Source of the DNA: Osedax fenrisi
Lineage: Eukaryota > Annelida > Polychaeta > Sabellida > Siboglinidae
Direction of reading: 5' to 3'
DNA: 64,000 bases
Assembly: GCA_964019155.1 (NCBI GenBank)
Contig: OZ025240.1
Location: forward strand, 96,643,186 to 96,707,185
Shown here piece by piece: positions 13,501 through 28,200 of this stretch; within the stretch, counting starts at the first letter, position 1, and each line of letters starts with the position of its first letter. Made by a program: the position numbers and the translations under genes. Below the pieces are notes generated by a model that worked only from the letters and a program-made list of their open reading frames with translations, had not been told where the DNA came from and ran no database searches.

Positions 13501-16500
13501 GCCATCTTGGGCGACTCTAGAAAACATATATATGTAAAAATATATATTATTTTAAAAACTATATTTAAAATATTATTTATATGTTATTTATAAGTTAATA
13601 CAATGTTTAATTATGTAATAAATTACAAATATGTTTATTACTAAATCGTTGTTATTAATAGTAATTAAGCTAATATACTTATATTATTCACAGATTCGTT
13701 TTATACTCAAATAAAGTAATAATTTAAAAAATATGTTTTAATATTTATTAAAATTGTATGTATTTAAATTGAAGTTTAATTATATAATACATTACAAATA
13801 TATTAAATAATAAATCTATGCTATTAATATTAATTAAGCTAATATAAATATATTATTTACAGATTATTTTATACTCAAATAAAGTGAAAATTTCAAAAAT
13901 ATATTTTAAATATTTATTAAAATGTAAAGTTCCGATAATTATTATTTTAATAATATATTAAAGAAATAAAAATTAGTGTTCCAATGTTATATTAAGAGTA
14001 TATCTTTACAATATTTGTAATTATAATATATTAAATAAATGATAAATATACATTTTAAAATAATAAAACACTGCATATCATGTATACAGTATATAATATA
14101 CTATATGATATACATAATTTAATATATTTTACATATATAACTAAATCGTAAAGCATTACAATTCGTAAAATTGTAATTTATTATATTGATAAACTCTGAT
14201 TATAATCAAATATGTTATTCTATGTAATTTAAATATCACATACAATAATATATTAAATAAATAATAATATAAGTAATAATAATTATAAAAAATATGATAA
14301 TATAGATACTATATAATATAACATAATAATATAATACAAAATATAAATATATGATTCATTATTAAATAATATTAATTTTGTAAAAAAAAAATTCTTATAC
14401 ATCTCGTAGACTTCTTATCTATTATTTCCATATCCACTTGGTGTATATTTTATTTTAATAAACATTTATATATTTTTAATTAAAATTATTCTGGTTTATA
14501 CCAGGCTCATAAGATGTATAAGAATGATTAATAATATTTATAAATGCAATATATGAAGCTCCTAATGACTGTACTTTTATGTTACCTATATTATATGAAG
14601 TAAGTTTATTATACGGGTGTCGTATTAGTTATTGATATTAACTCAGTCGTGTTAATTAAAGGCATCTTTTAATGAAGTTGATAGTACGATTTGAAGTAAC
14701 ATGACAGGTAGTTGTGCTGGAAGTTGATAGTATGATATGATGTAACGTTACATTACGTTGTATTGGAAGGTGACATTACGATATGATGTTACGTGAAAGT
14801 ATGATGTGCTAGAGGGGACAGCATGATATGATGTAACGTGACATTACGTTTTACTGAAAGTATGATATGATGTTACGTGACAGTACAATATGATATAACG
14901 TGAGAGTACGGTGGTCTGAAAGTATGATATGATGTTACGTGACAGTACGGTGATCTGAAAGTATGATATGATGTTACGTGACAGTACGTTATGCTAGAGG
15001 GGACAGCATGATATGATATAACGTGATAGTACAGTGGTCTGAAAGTATGCATTGATGTTACGTGACAATACAATATGATATAACGTGAGAGTACGGTGGT
15101 CTGAAAGTATGATATGATGTTACGTGACAGTACAATATGATATAACGTGACAGTATGGTGGTCTGAAAGTATGATATGATGTTACGTGACAGTACGTTGT
15201 GCTAGAGGGGACAGCATGATATGATATAACGTGATAGTACAGTGGTCTGAAAGTATGCATTGATGTTACGTGACAATACAATATGATATAACGTGAGAGT
15301 ACGGTGGTCTGAAAGTATGATATGATGTTACGTGACAGTACAATATGATATAACGTGACAGTATGGTGGTCTGAAAGTATGATATGATGTTACGTGACAG
15401 TACGTTGTGCTAGAGGGGACAGCATGATATGATATAACGTGAGAGTACGGTGGTCTGAAGGTATGATATGATGTTACGTGACAGTACAATATGATATAAC
15501 GTGACAGTACGGTGGTCTGAAAGTATGATATGATGTTATGTGACAGTACGTTGTGCTAGAGGGGACAGCATGATATGATATAACGTGACATTACGTTGTA
15601 CTGGAAGTATGATATGATGTTACGTGACAGTACAATATGATATAACGTGAGAGTACGGTGGCCTGAAAGTATGATATGATGTTACGTGACAGTACGTTAT
15701 GCTAGAGGGGACAGCATGATATGATATAACGTGACAGTACAGTGGTCTGAAAGTATGCATTGATGTTACGTGACAGTACAATATGATATAACGTGAGAGT
15801 ACGGTGGTCTGAAAGTATGATATGATGTTACGTGACAGTACAATATGATATAACGTGACAGTATGGTGGTCTGAAAGTATGATATGATGTAACGTGACAT
15901 TACAATATGATATAACGTGACAGTACGGTGGTCTGAAAGTATAATATGATGTTATGTGACAGTACGATGGTCTGAAAGTATGATATGATGTTACGTGACA
16001 GTACGTTGTGCTAGAGGGGACAGCATGATATGATATAACGTGAGAGTACGGTGGTCTGAAGGTATGATATGATGTTACGTGACAGTACAATATGATATAA
16101 CGTGAGAGTACGGTGGTCTGAAAGTATGATATGATGTTACGTGACAGTACAATATGATATAACGTGACAGTACGGTGGTCTGAAAGTATGATATGATGTT
16201 ATGTGACAGTACGTTGTGCTAGAGGAGACAGCATGATATGATGTAACGTGACATTACGTTATACTGGAAGTATGATATGATGTTACGTGACAGTACAATA
16301 TGATATAACGTGAGAGTACGGTGGTCTGAAAGTATGATATGATGTTACGTGACAGTACGTTATGCTAGAGGGGACAGCATGATATGATATAACGTGACAG
16401 TACATTGGTCTGAAAGTATGCATTGATGTTACGTGACAGTACAATATGATATAACGTGAGAGTACGGTGGTCTGAAAGTATGATATGATGTTACGTGACA

Positions 16501-19199
16501 GTACAATATGATATAACGTGACAGTATGGTGGTCTGAAAGTATGATATGATGTAACGTGACATTACAATATGATATAACGTGACAGTACGGTGGTCTGAA
16601 AGTATAATATGATGTTATGTGACAGTACGATGGTCTGAAAGTATGATATGATGTTACGTGACAGTACGTTGTGCTAGAGGGGACAGCATGATATGATATA
16701 ACGTGACAGTACATTGGTCTGAAAGTATGCATTGATGTTATGTGACAGTACGTTGTGCTAGAGGAGACAGCATGATATGATGTAACGTGACATTACGTTA
16801 TACTGGAAGTATGATATGATGTTACGTGACAGTACAATATGATATAACGTGAGAGTACGGTGGTCTGAAAGTATGATATGATGTTACGTGACAGTACGTT
16901 ATGCTAGAGGGGACAGCATGATATGATATAACGTGACAGTACAGTGGTCTGAAAGTATGCATTGATGTTACGTGACAGTACAATATGATATAACGTGAGA
17001 GTACGGTGGTCTGAAAGTATGATATGATGTTACGTGACAGTACAATATGATATAACGTGACAGTATGGTGGTCTGAAAGTATGATATGATGTAACGTGAC
17101 ATTACAATATGATATAACGTGACAGTACGGTGGTCTGAAAGTATAATATGATGTTATGTGACAGTACGATGGTCTGAAAGTATGATATGATGTTACGTGA
17201 CAGTACGTTGTGCTAGAGGGGACAGCATGATATGATATAACGTGACAGTACATTGGTCTGAAAGTATGCATTGATGTTACGTGACAGTACAATATGATAT
17301 AACGTGAGAGTACGGTGGTCTGAAAGTATGATATGATGTTACGTGACAGTACAATATGATATAACGTGACAGTACGGTGGTCTGAAAGTATGATATGATG
17401 TTATGTGACAGTACGTTGTGCTAGAGGAGACAGCATGATATGATGTAACGTGACATTACGTTATACTGGAAGTATGATATGATGTTACGTGACAGTACAA
17501 TATGATATAACGTGAGAGTACGGTGGTCTGAAAGTATGATATGATGTTACGTGACAGTACGTTATGCTAGAGGGGACAGCATGATATGATATAACGTGAC
17601 AGTACAGTGGTCTGAAAGTATGCATTGATGTTACGTGACAGTACAATATGATATAACGTGAGAGTACGGTGGTCTGAAAGTATGATATGATGTTACGTGA
17701 CAGTACAATATGATATAACGTGACAGTATAGTGGTCTGAAAGTATGATATGATGTTACGTGACAGTACGTTGTGCTAGAGGGGACAGCATGATATGATAT
17801 AACGTGAGAGTACGGTGGTCTTAAGGTATGATATGATGTTACGTGACAGTACGTTATGCTAGAGGGGACAGCATGATATGATGTAACGTGACATTACGTT
17901 GTACTGAAAGTATGATATGATGTTACGTGACAGTACAATATGATATAACGTGAGAGTACGGTGGTCTGAAAGTATGATATGATGTTACGCGACAGTTATA
18001 TATGATATAACGTGACAGTACGGTGGTCTGAAAGTATGATATGATGTTACGTGACAGTACGTTATGCTAGAGGGGACAGCATGATATGATATAACGTGAG
18101 AGTACGGTGGTCTGAAGGTATGATATGATGTTACGTGACAGTACAATATGATATAACGTGAGAGTACGGTGGTCTGAAAGTATGATATGATGTTACGTGA
18201 CAGTACGTTCTGGTACAATTTTTGTTTAACTGTTAGTACAAAAATTCACGCTACAACAATGCATAATAATATATTAAATGGATTTATTTTTAAATTTAAT
18301 GTAAAAACATTTACTATAGTCGCCCAAGATGGCGGCCGATTCTCCAGTCGTGTAGAATCAATTTTCGCGAATGCGCTATCTATGGTACTCTAAGTCTATG
18401 ATATTATACAATAAATTAATAATAAACTATACTTTTATCAATTTGTATAATAAACTATACTTTTAATCATTTTTTACCTTTATTTTTTTTATGAAAAACA
18501 ACAAAAACCACAAAAACCTCAGTAAAACACCAAAAACCACAGTAAAACAAAAAACCACAGCAACAAATTTTGTATTGTTGGGGTTTTTGCAATCCCTGGG
18601 TGTGAGGTATGCATAATATAGGGGTGTTGTGTGTAGGGTAGGGATGAGGTGGGGTGTATATTTATTTAGTACATTATGATATTTAAAAAAAAATTAAATC
18701 CATTAAAATATATGACAAAATTATTCGATCAAAATAAAATTTTAAAATGTTATCTAACGTACATAATATTATAAATAATTATTTAATTTTAAATTAATCA
18801 ATTTTTTCAAATAATGATTAACATATGTTGTAGATATACATTATATATGTTATATTTATATTAACTTTAGAAAAATAATTTGTACAATATATAAATATAT
18901 TTTTATTACAAAGTACATTCCTAGAAAGATATATATTTAATAAATATTTATATTTCACAGAATTTAAAATTATTTACTACCATAATAAACTCATTATTAT
19001 ATAATAACCATATAGAAATACACTGTCAAATATTTTATAGTTGATATATTATACAATTAAAATAAATACATTAATTTAATATACATACATGAAAAAATAT
19101 AGTATCAATTTTATGTTTTCTAAATTTGCACTCAGTAGCCTAATAATTTATTAAAAAGATATGAATTTTATTAAAATTAAATACACACCCAGTCAAAAC

Positions 19200-19237
<38 letters not shown>

Positions 19238-22200
19238 TGTTCATAAATTGAATTCGCACATACTGGTGTAGTAGTAGTGCGATGGTAGGCCCTACACTAT
19301 CAGGGTTGGCAAAAACCCCAAAAATCTAAGAAATATGTAAGAGGTTTTTGGGTTATTGGGTTTTTCGTGGGTTTTTGAGGGTTTTTGGGGTTTTTCAGAG
19401 GTTTTTCTTTATCTTAAATTTAAAAATAAAAAAATCAAGAAAAAATATTTAAAAAAAATATGTATATTATATAAATTATATGATATAATAGTGTTGTAAT
19501 ATATATTAATATAATACTATAAAGGTTAATGACATTTTAAATTGTAAAATGGCAAGTATTCTAATAAATGATTTATATTATTATACATAAATATAAATAA
19601 TTAATATATATTTGAAATATAATTATATTTATACACTTAAATTAATTAATAATAATATTTATTTGTTAAATCACATATAATAAAAACATATATAAATAGA
19701 CTCCTCAGTATATTGATTGATAGATTGAAAGTTTATTTAAACACTTAAATAAATCATAAATGATTTCTCAAAAGTGTATATATAGAATACAAATAATAGA
19801 TTAGGTAAAACAATAAATACCATTACTAATAATAAAATAAAATAGAATAAACTTAATAAATTAATAAATAAAATAATAATGACAAACAATATTAGTATTT
19901 CAGGTTGCCACCTGAGATCAATTGTTGTATATATTTCATGAATGTTTTATGCGATTTTATGGATCTAATATAGTGTGGGAGTGAGTTCCATAGTTTTGGA
20001 CCAATATAACTCAATGCCCGAGTATTCATTTTTGACGGATGGAGAATTGGGTTAGATAGAAAATGAAATATATGGTTTCTAAGATATGGAAGGGAAGATC
20101 TTTGTACTAGAGAAGCAGAAATAAAGGAGGGGCAATTCGAAGAGTAGGAGTATATTGAGTATATTCTATATTGATATATTCTATCCTATATTGAGGAATG
20201 AACAATAGATAGTATGCGATAAGCAGAGCGTTTTTTAAACGGGAACCATGGAGGTAAGTGTTTGTATGAGGAAGTAGAGGTATGATCTCGAATACGTAGG
20301 TTATATGTTGTACGGATTGATGAATGAATAACTCGATTTAGGGGAGAGAGAGAAAGTATAATGGAAGATTGATAAGGATCGAGGAACAGTAATCTATATG
20401 TGAGAGGACAAGGGAATTAACTAAAGTTTTAGTATGAGATACGGTAATTGATTTTCATATTTTTCTAATTCTAAATAGATGATAATTTACAGATTTAGTG
20501 ATAGCAGTAATATGAGGAATGAAGGAAAGAGTAGAATCAATAAGTATATATATTATTAACTTACGTAAATTAATTGAAATGTGATAATTAAATAATAATA
20601 ATTAATTATATACTAAAACCCAGAAATAATAATGAAAACAAAAATGAAAAACCCCCAAAAACCCCTAAAATTATCAAAAGGTTTAAACCCAAAAACCCAA
20701 TAACCCAAAAACCCCTACTTCAGCCAACCCTGTACACTATGTACAGTATGAATCATACTGTATGATGTATAAGCCGCTCTACTGTAGTGTAAGCTGGCTG
20801 TGTTATGTGTATATTACCAAATCAATGTCTTCTATTACGCTCTCATGTTTTAAATATTACATTAAATAAAATTATTTTATAATTTTAACATAAAAATTCT
20901 AGGTCCAAGTGCATATTTAAATTTAACATGGATAATGATAGGAAAATTAACATGGAGTAAAATAACAATAATTAATACACGTTTTTATTTATGTATAATT
21001 ATATTTGAATAAAATCTTATGAAAGGGTTTAGTATTACATATATATAATAGAATAAATCATAAAATTAAAAGTAAAATAATTATAAAATTAAATATTTAT
21101 AGGATTTAAAAAAATAATTGTTTAACATCAATTTTTATAAAAATCAAAATATAAAATTGATCATATATAATATGATTATATTATATATATTTACTAAATT
21201 AAAAATGAATGTAAGAAAATATTAAATTATATCATATTTTTCAATAGTTGAATCAATTAATTCTCTGTAAAAAATGTAATTTTTTTTTGTATCTTATAAA
21301 ATTAAGTGTTTTAGAAAAAAAAATTAAATTTATAGTAATTTTTTTTAAATAATAAATTAACATGTGTTTTAATTAAATAAATTACTAACTTTCTATATCG
21401 GTGTCAATAGAAAAAAACTATATTCGATGAATGGTTATATTTATGTATTATATTTATATTTTGTAATAAAAGAACTGTATTTCTTGCTGACGAGCTACTT
21501 TTGTGTAGAGATGTGGTGGGCAAAAGTACAGCTATAAGCCAACATACACTAGCAGGCCAAAGTACAAGTATGAAGTGTGAATACTAACTAGTGAATTCTC
21601 TTGCTGAATTCTTCAACTAGTTTCTGCAGCAGGTACTGCAGCTTATTCTGTGTGTAAGAATGGCAATTATCTCATTATAATGGGGCTATCATATGATGTG
21701 TGCATGTTTGTTAATGTTGGTGTTAATGTGACTGGTGGATATATTAGAATAGTGTGTAGATCAATAGGTCATTAATATAATGCAATATTTGAATAAAACA
21801 TGTAGGTGTTTAAAAATACACACTTTTAAAACAGTTTCAATATTAACATCATTTTAAAGTAACTAGGTTGAACAGAATGTCATAAATAAATACTATTTTT
21901 AATGAATAATTCAACTTTATTATGATGATAAAGTGTAGTTTCTTTATGCAAATTAAACAAATGATTAAATGTAACTGAAATGATGATAATATAAATGTAA
22001 TAGTTTAATCAAGAGATTAAAAATTTAAAATTTAAAAGTTTAATAACTATTTTCTGTAAATATGTTTAAAATCAAAATTGTATATAATGAAATATATGAA
22101 ATAATATATTAAATTTTATTTAAATAAATCTATCTATCTATCAATTGACATAAATATAAAGTTTAAAATAATAACTCGGTTATAATAATAGATGTGTGAA

Positions 22201-25200
22201 ATCATCCCACGCGCACAACTACCTCGAATATCAACGAAGTACTGCATTACAGAGTATAGCTATTGACTCAGTTGAAGTTACAGATGGGTATATGGTTATA
22301 GGTGGGGTGGGGGGGGGGTTACTAACATTCCACTTTCCATTGTTAGAAGGGTGGTAGAATGATTCGATGGCGTTCATGAAGTTCTCCAGGTGGTGCTGAC
22401 AACTTGTGTTAGGACCCTAGTGGTCAACGGTCAGCATGTGTAAGAGTGTACGCATGTAGTAGTGATATGATAGGTTGATCAGGGGGGGTTAGGACCCTAG
22501 TGGTCAACGGTCAGCATGTGTAAGAGTGTACGCATGTAGTGTTGATATGATAGGTTGATCAGGGGGAGGTAGGACCTAGTGGTCAACGGTCAGCATGTGT
22601 AAGAGTGTACGCATGTGATAGTAGTGATATGATAGGTTGAGGTGGGGGGGTTAGGACCCTAGTGGTCAACGGTCAGCATGTGTAAGAGTGTACGCATGTG
22701 ATAGTGTTGATATGATAGGTTGGTCAGGGGGGGTTAGGACCCTAGTGGTCAACGGTCAGCATGTGTAAGAGTGTACGCATGTAGTGTTGATATGATAGGT
22801 TGATCAGGGGGAGGTAGGACCTAGTGGTCAACGGTCAGCATGTGTAAGAGTGTACGCATGTAGTGTTGATATGATAGGTTGATCAGGGGGGGTAGGACCT
22901 AGTGGTCAACGGTCAGCATGTGTAAGAGTGTACGCATGTAGTAGTGATATGATAGGTTGATCAGGGGGGGTTAGGACCCTAGTGGTCAACGGTCAGCATG
23001 TGTAAGAGTGTACGCATGTGATAGTGTTGATATGATAGGTTGATCAGGGGGAGGTAGGACCTAGTGGTCAACGGTCAGCATGTGTAAGAGTGTACACATG
23101 TAGTGTTGATATGATAGGTTGAGGAGGGCTGGGAGGGGAGAGGGGAGGTGTTGGGGGTAGTAGGACCTAGTGTTCATGTACAGTAGTAATGGTTACGTGT
23201 GATGGTGGTATGATACTGGTGAATTGTGGTATGATACTAGTGAATGGTGGTATGATACTGGTGAATGGCAGGAATAGGTGGAGATTTGAGATGATTAAGG
23301 GAGATGTATATAGATGAGGAGGAGGAGGAGGAGGTGATGAAGGAATAGGAGGAAATGGTGGAGGAGAAGGAGGAGGAGGGGAGCTTTAATAAGATAAGAA
23401 GGAAAATGATATTGATGAAGAGAAGGAGAATATAACCCAATTGATATGGAAGAAAAGAAGGATATGAACCAATTGAGATGAAATAAAAGAAGGATATGAA
23501 CAAATTGAGATGGAAGAAAAGAAGGATATGAAACTATAGGAGGTGGAGGAGTAGGATAAGGAGGAGGAGGAGGAGGAGGAGGATGAGGAGGAGGAGGAGG
23601 AGGAGGAGGAGGATGAGGAGGAGGAGGAAGAGAAGGAGTAGGAGGAGTAGGAGTAGGAGGAGGAGGGGGATGGGGAAGAGGAGACTAACCAACATGGCTA
23701 CCATCCATTCGCTGATCACAAAGTGGTCATAGATTTTGTCCTTACTCTGCATGTGAACACCCTTGTTGATGGGCAGATTCAACGATCTTAGGAATCTATT
23801 GAATAACTATGAAAAATAGGAGAGATTAGGGCATATATTCACATAATAATCGGTTATCATTACGAGTGATACCTATATTGTCTTATATACATATATCATA
23901 TACATATATCATTAACAGTAGTGATGTTAATGGTCACTTTAAATAGGCCAATGTACAACAATCATTACATTATAGAAATGTGAGTTAGATTATTTTTAAG
24001 ATACTCACAATGATGTTAATACAGATTATACGATTCATAGATATGAATTACATCTGAAAAAAATAAATATTACGGTAATATTAAATATATTTCAATGGCA
24101 TAGAGTATGTTATAGAAGCTATTAAAGAAAGTGTTATAAATAATTGTGCTATATGAGCTACAAATAAAGGAAACCTTTTTACTACACACTATACTTAAAG
24201 GAAGGTGAAACTTACGCAAGTTTAATATGTAAATGATAGGGGAAAAATATGTCTACTAAAAATATGATATCTCTGGTAATTGAAGAAGGAATGACTCCAT
24301 ATTTTTTTATTACCAAGAAAACTATTCATATCTAGCTTAAATGTTATATTGTTATCTCATAAGGCAATACAAAATTGTATCTACTAATTTGTACTGAAAA
24401 TATAATAAAATCTGCTTTTCGTGTCTATTTTGTAACTTTATAAATATATCAAAACATTTTATATAATAATATTATATTATAAAATATTATAAATTATGTA
24501 TGATTAATTTTATATTCATAATAATGAATATAATAGGAATATTATCACTAATACTACTGTTTATTAGATGTAATATATACATAGAATGTAATAACAATAT
24601 TATAAGTTATAAGTTATAATTTATAACTATTAATTAAATAATAGTAAATTACTATTAGTAATACAAATATACATAAATAGAATTAAAAAATACATAAACA
24701 TTTGTTTTAAACATGTAGATACAAAAAAAAGTTCTATTTATTAAGGGGATAGATAGCCTATCCAAGATAGGTGTCCTTCGAATCTAATAATGTGATTTAT
24801 ATTAAATCAATTTTTTTTTAAATTATCAATTATTATACTACATAGAGAAAAATTAAGTATAATATAAACTGTAGATATAAAATAAATTAAATATAATTTT
24901 GTAAAGTATATAGGATAGCAAATATACATTATTTAATAGTTATATGGTATACAAATTTATTATGGTTGTAAATAATTATATATTTCCAGGAATGAACTTT
25001 ACAATAAAAAGTGTATTTTTTAATAGGTTTTATTTAAATTATTTATATTATTATCCATATACAAATTATATTCTCAAAGTTAATATATACATATATGTAT
25101 AATATATAAAAATATAGACAAATACCCATATATATAGATATAATCGGCTAATATTACTGATAACTATAATTAAATAGCATAAAGTTATAACTATAAAGTT

Positions 25201-28200
25201 ATTGAAAGATGGGATATAGGTACTAGAATGAGATTTTATATATTGATGCTATAATAATAAAATTGGTTTATTTTGAATGCTTATCAAATTCTATAATATA
25301 AGTCATATCTTAGTTTTTTTTAATTTGTATTAAAAAAAAGTTATGACCACAATTGTGCAAATAAAATTGGTAACAAATTTAAATGTTGTAGATAAAAATT
25401 ATGAATGTTTTAATTTATTTATAATACATATTATTACATATTATAACATAACTCATTCAATAATGAAATTAATTTCGCTAATTAACGTTTATTATATATA
25501 TATATATAGCTATATAAATATTTATAGAAATAACAAAATTATCAGCATTTCTGAAAAATATGGGATTTTTTTTTTAATAAAATGTTGTATCTAAAATTAA
25601 TATAATTTATATTTTTTAAAGGCTCTTTAAATTCTATAATATAAGTTGTATCTTGGTTTTTACAAATTTACAAAAGAAAACAAATTATAGTACAAACTAA
25701 TAATTTATAATTTATAAACAAATAAAATAAGACGTGAAATATAATTAAACAAATTTCTAACAATTTAAAATGTTTAAAAAAACCATATTATTAATCAAAA
25801 AAATGTTGTAATAATTCGTACATTTTTTTTTTACTAATATAAAATTTTTCATATTTTTACATTAAAATAGTGAATTAATAATCATATTGTATACATTCAT
25901 TTTTTTATTAATTTCATGTAATAGTACACTCATATACTTTTATGTATATATATATTAATGTTTATATTTTATTATAAATACATTTTTTTAATTAAAATTA
26001 AAATAATTTGTATTTTTCCAAAATTTCTGGAAAATCGAAAAAAATATTATACAAATATTATCTTATACACAAATATATAATTCAAACTATAGTTACAGAT
26101 ATAAAAAACAATTTTAATAAGGATAACTCAAAGTTTTAAATATCTACTATCTCTTCATGTTAAACTTTAATGAGGTCACCTCATTGAGGTGACGCATCTC
26201 CAATAATTCATTTTTTTAATTTTGTTTTGTATTCAATTTATTATGTTATCTAGTTCATATAAAAAATTACAATTTATACAAATACATTTTTTTGAAAATT
26301 TGCAATTACAAATTTATAAATATTTAAATCTATATATAGATAATATTTAGAAATCTATAAATATTGACCACAATATATAACTTATATAAATATTAGAAAC
26401 TGTAATATCATTAAGTAATATACTTACGTTTCTAGTATTTTAGATTATTTTCCCATAATATTGTATAAAAAAACAAATTATTTTTTAAACACAAATACAT
26501 TTTTTATGTATAATAAAATCTATATCTAAAATAATAATGATCCAATAATTATAAAACTTTAAGAATATTTTTATTATTATTAAGTAAATTGTTATTAAAA
26601 ATATTCTTCTTATTATTTTTTATATATTTTTTTCAAAATATCTCCAAATTCATATTTTTGTAAAACTTGTGTTAAGCGGGGCTTATAATATGGGGTTTAA
26701 CCATCGGCATGTAGGGTTCCCAGTCTATGTATCCGCACTGGTCCAGGGCCAACCTTGACATCAGATTCACGAGTTTCTGTAGGTGTGGGTATGAGGTACG
26801 AAGGTTCAACACTAGATGGGGCTATGGGGCTATTGTGGGGGCTACGGGGATAACTACTGTGTTAATATATTGCAGAGTACATCAATGATTAATCATTGGA
26901 GAGGGGTCCGATGGGGGTAGGGATATGGGAATAACTACTATAATAATGCCTTCCTCGTGTGTCAGTGAGAGGGGTTGCCCATTGCCCACTATGGGATTTG
27001 GGTGTGTGGATATGGCACTAATAACTACTAGGCTACCTGCTATGCCCTCCATGTTCGTGGTGAGAACTATGAAAGAGTGGGATTATACAGAGCTAAGTAC
27101 ACACAACTCTACTAACTCCTTCGAACGAGTACGGATTCTGAACCTGTTCCCAGATAGTCATAAACTCGACGAAGAAGAGACTGCGGGGAGAGGGAGGAGG
27201 AGGATTAAAGGGAGGGCTAGGAGGATGAGAGGGATGGATGGCAGTGAAGTGGAGGGTTATATGTGGCAACGGGATTAATTGTGGGTGTGTACTTGGCGAT
27301 AACAATGGAAAATTATATGTTGGAGCCATGTTGAAGAGTTCAGGTGTGAATATTGTATTTCAATTCGTTTTATTATTAAAATAATATCTTCTAATAAATG
27401 ATTATTATTATTATATATTGATATAGACAAACTAGATGAAAAATTTGGTTATTTTTAATACTTATTATTCTTTCTAATTTACAATATACCACAGGTTACA
27501 ATACACCACCTCTTGTATTAATCATATAAAATGGTTCTATATCCATGGTTCACTGAATATTTATAATATATATATATCTATAGATTCTATAATATATAAT
27601 ACAGAACATTGTGTAAATGAACTTTTGACAACTTTAGAATAGAGGCGTATTAAAAAAACTGTCCTTCTGATGACAATGTCACCGATTCATCCTGCACTTA
27701 TCTATACAAAGGGAGACCGCACACTAGCCGCCATTTTGTTTATTTTACATGTAGATAGGAAATGCATAGATATAAAATATAATTTATAAAAAAAGGACAG
27801 TTATTCTAACTATATTCTTATAAATGTTATTTATATGTATCAAGAAAAATTAGATTAAATGTATTCATATTCAAAATTCGATGTCATATGACATCTTCTA
27901 GTCTGTCATATTTTAAATAATTTTTAAATAAATGAAATAATAAAATAATTATTTTAAAATACTAGGTCTTATAAATGCATTCCATTTTATGAATATAAGA
28001 TCGATTTTTTAAATTTAAAAACTCAATATAATTTGGAAATATCTTTGGTTGTTTACATTATGAATAAAATATATAGATGGCGCTTTCAAAGTTTATTTCC
28101 TGTTTTCAAACAATTGACTCTATTACATTATTGTATAATTATCCATTTTATTTACCTTTAAACTACGATTTATTGATAAAACTTCCTGCAATGGAAATGT

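Noticed and set aside
14873..18218. Long minus-strand open frames rich in [12 protein letters not shown]
   Set aside because: They are translation of the satellite; identical blocks recur and no start, splice or homology supports a protein.
26925..27278. Plus-strand 117-codon ORF
   Set aside because: Antisense shadow of PSME4 exon 6 extended through purine-rich intron.
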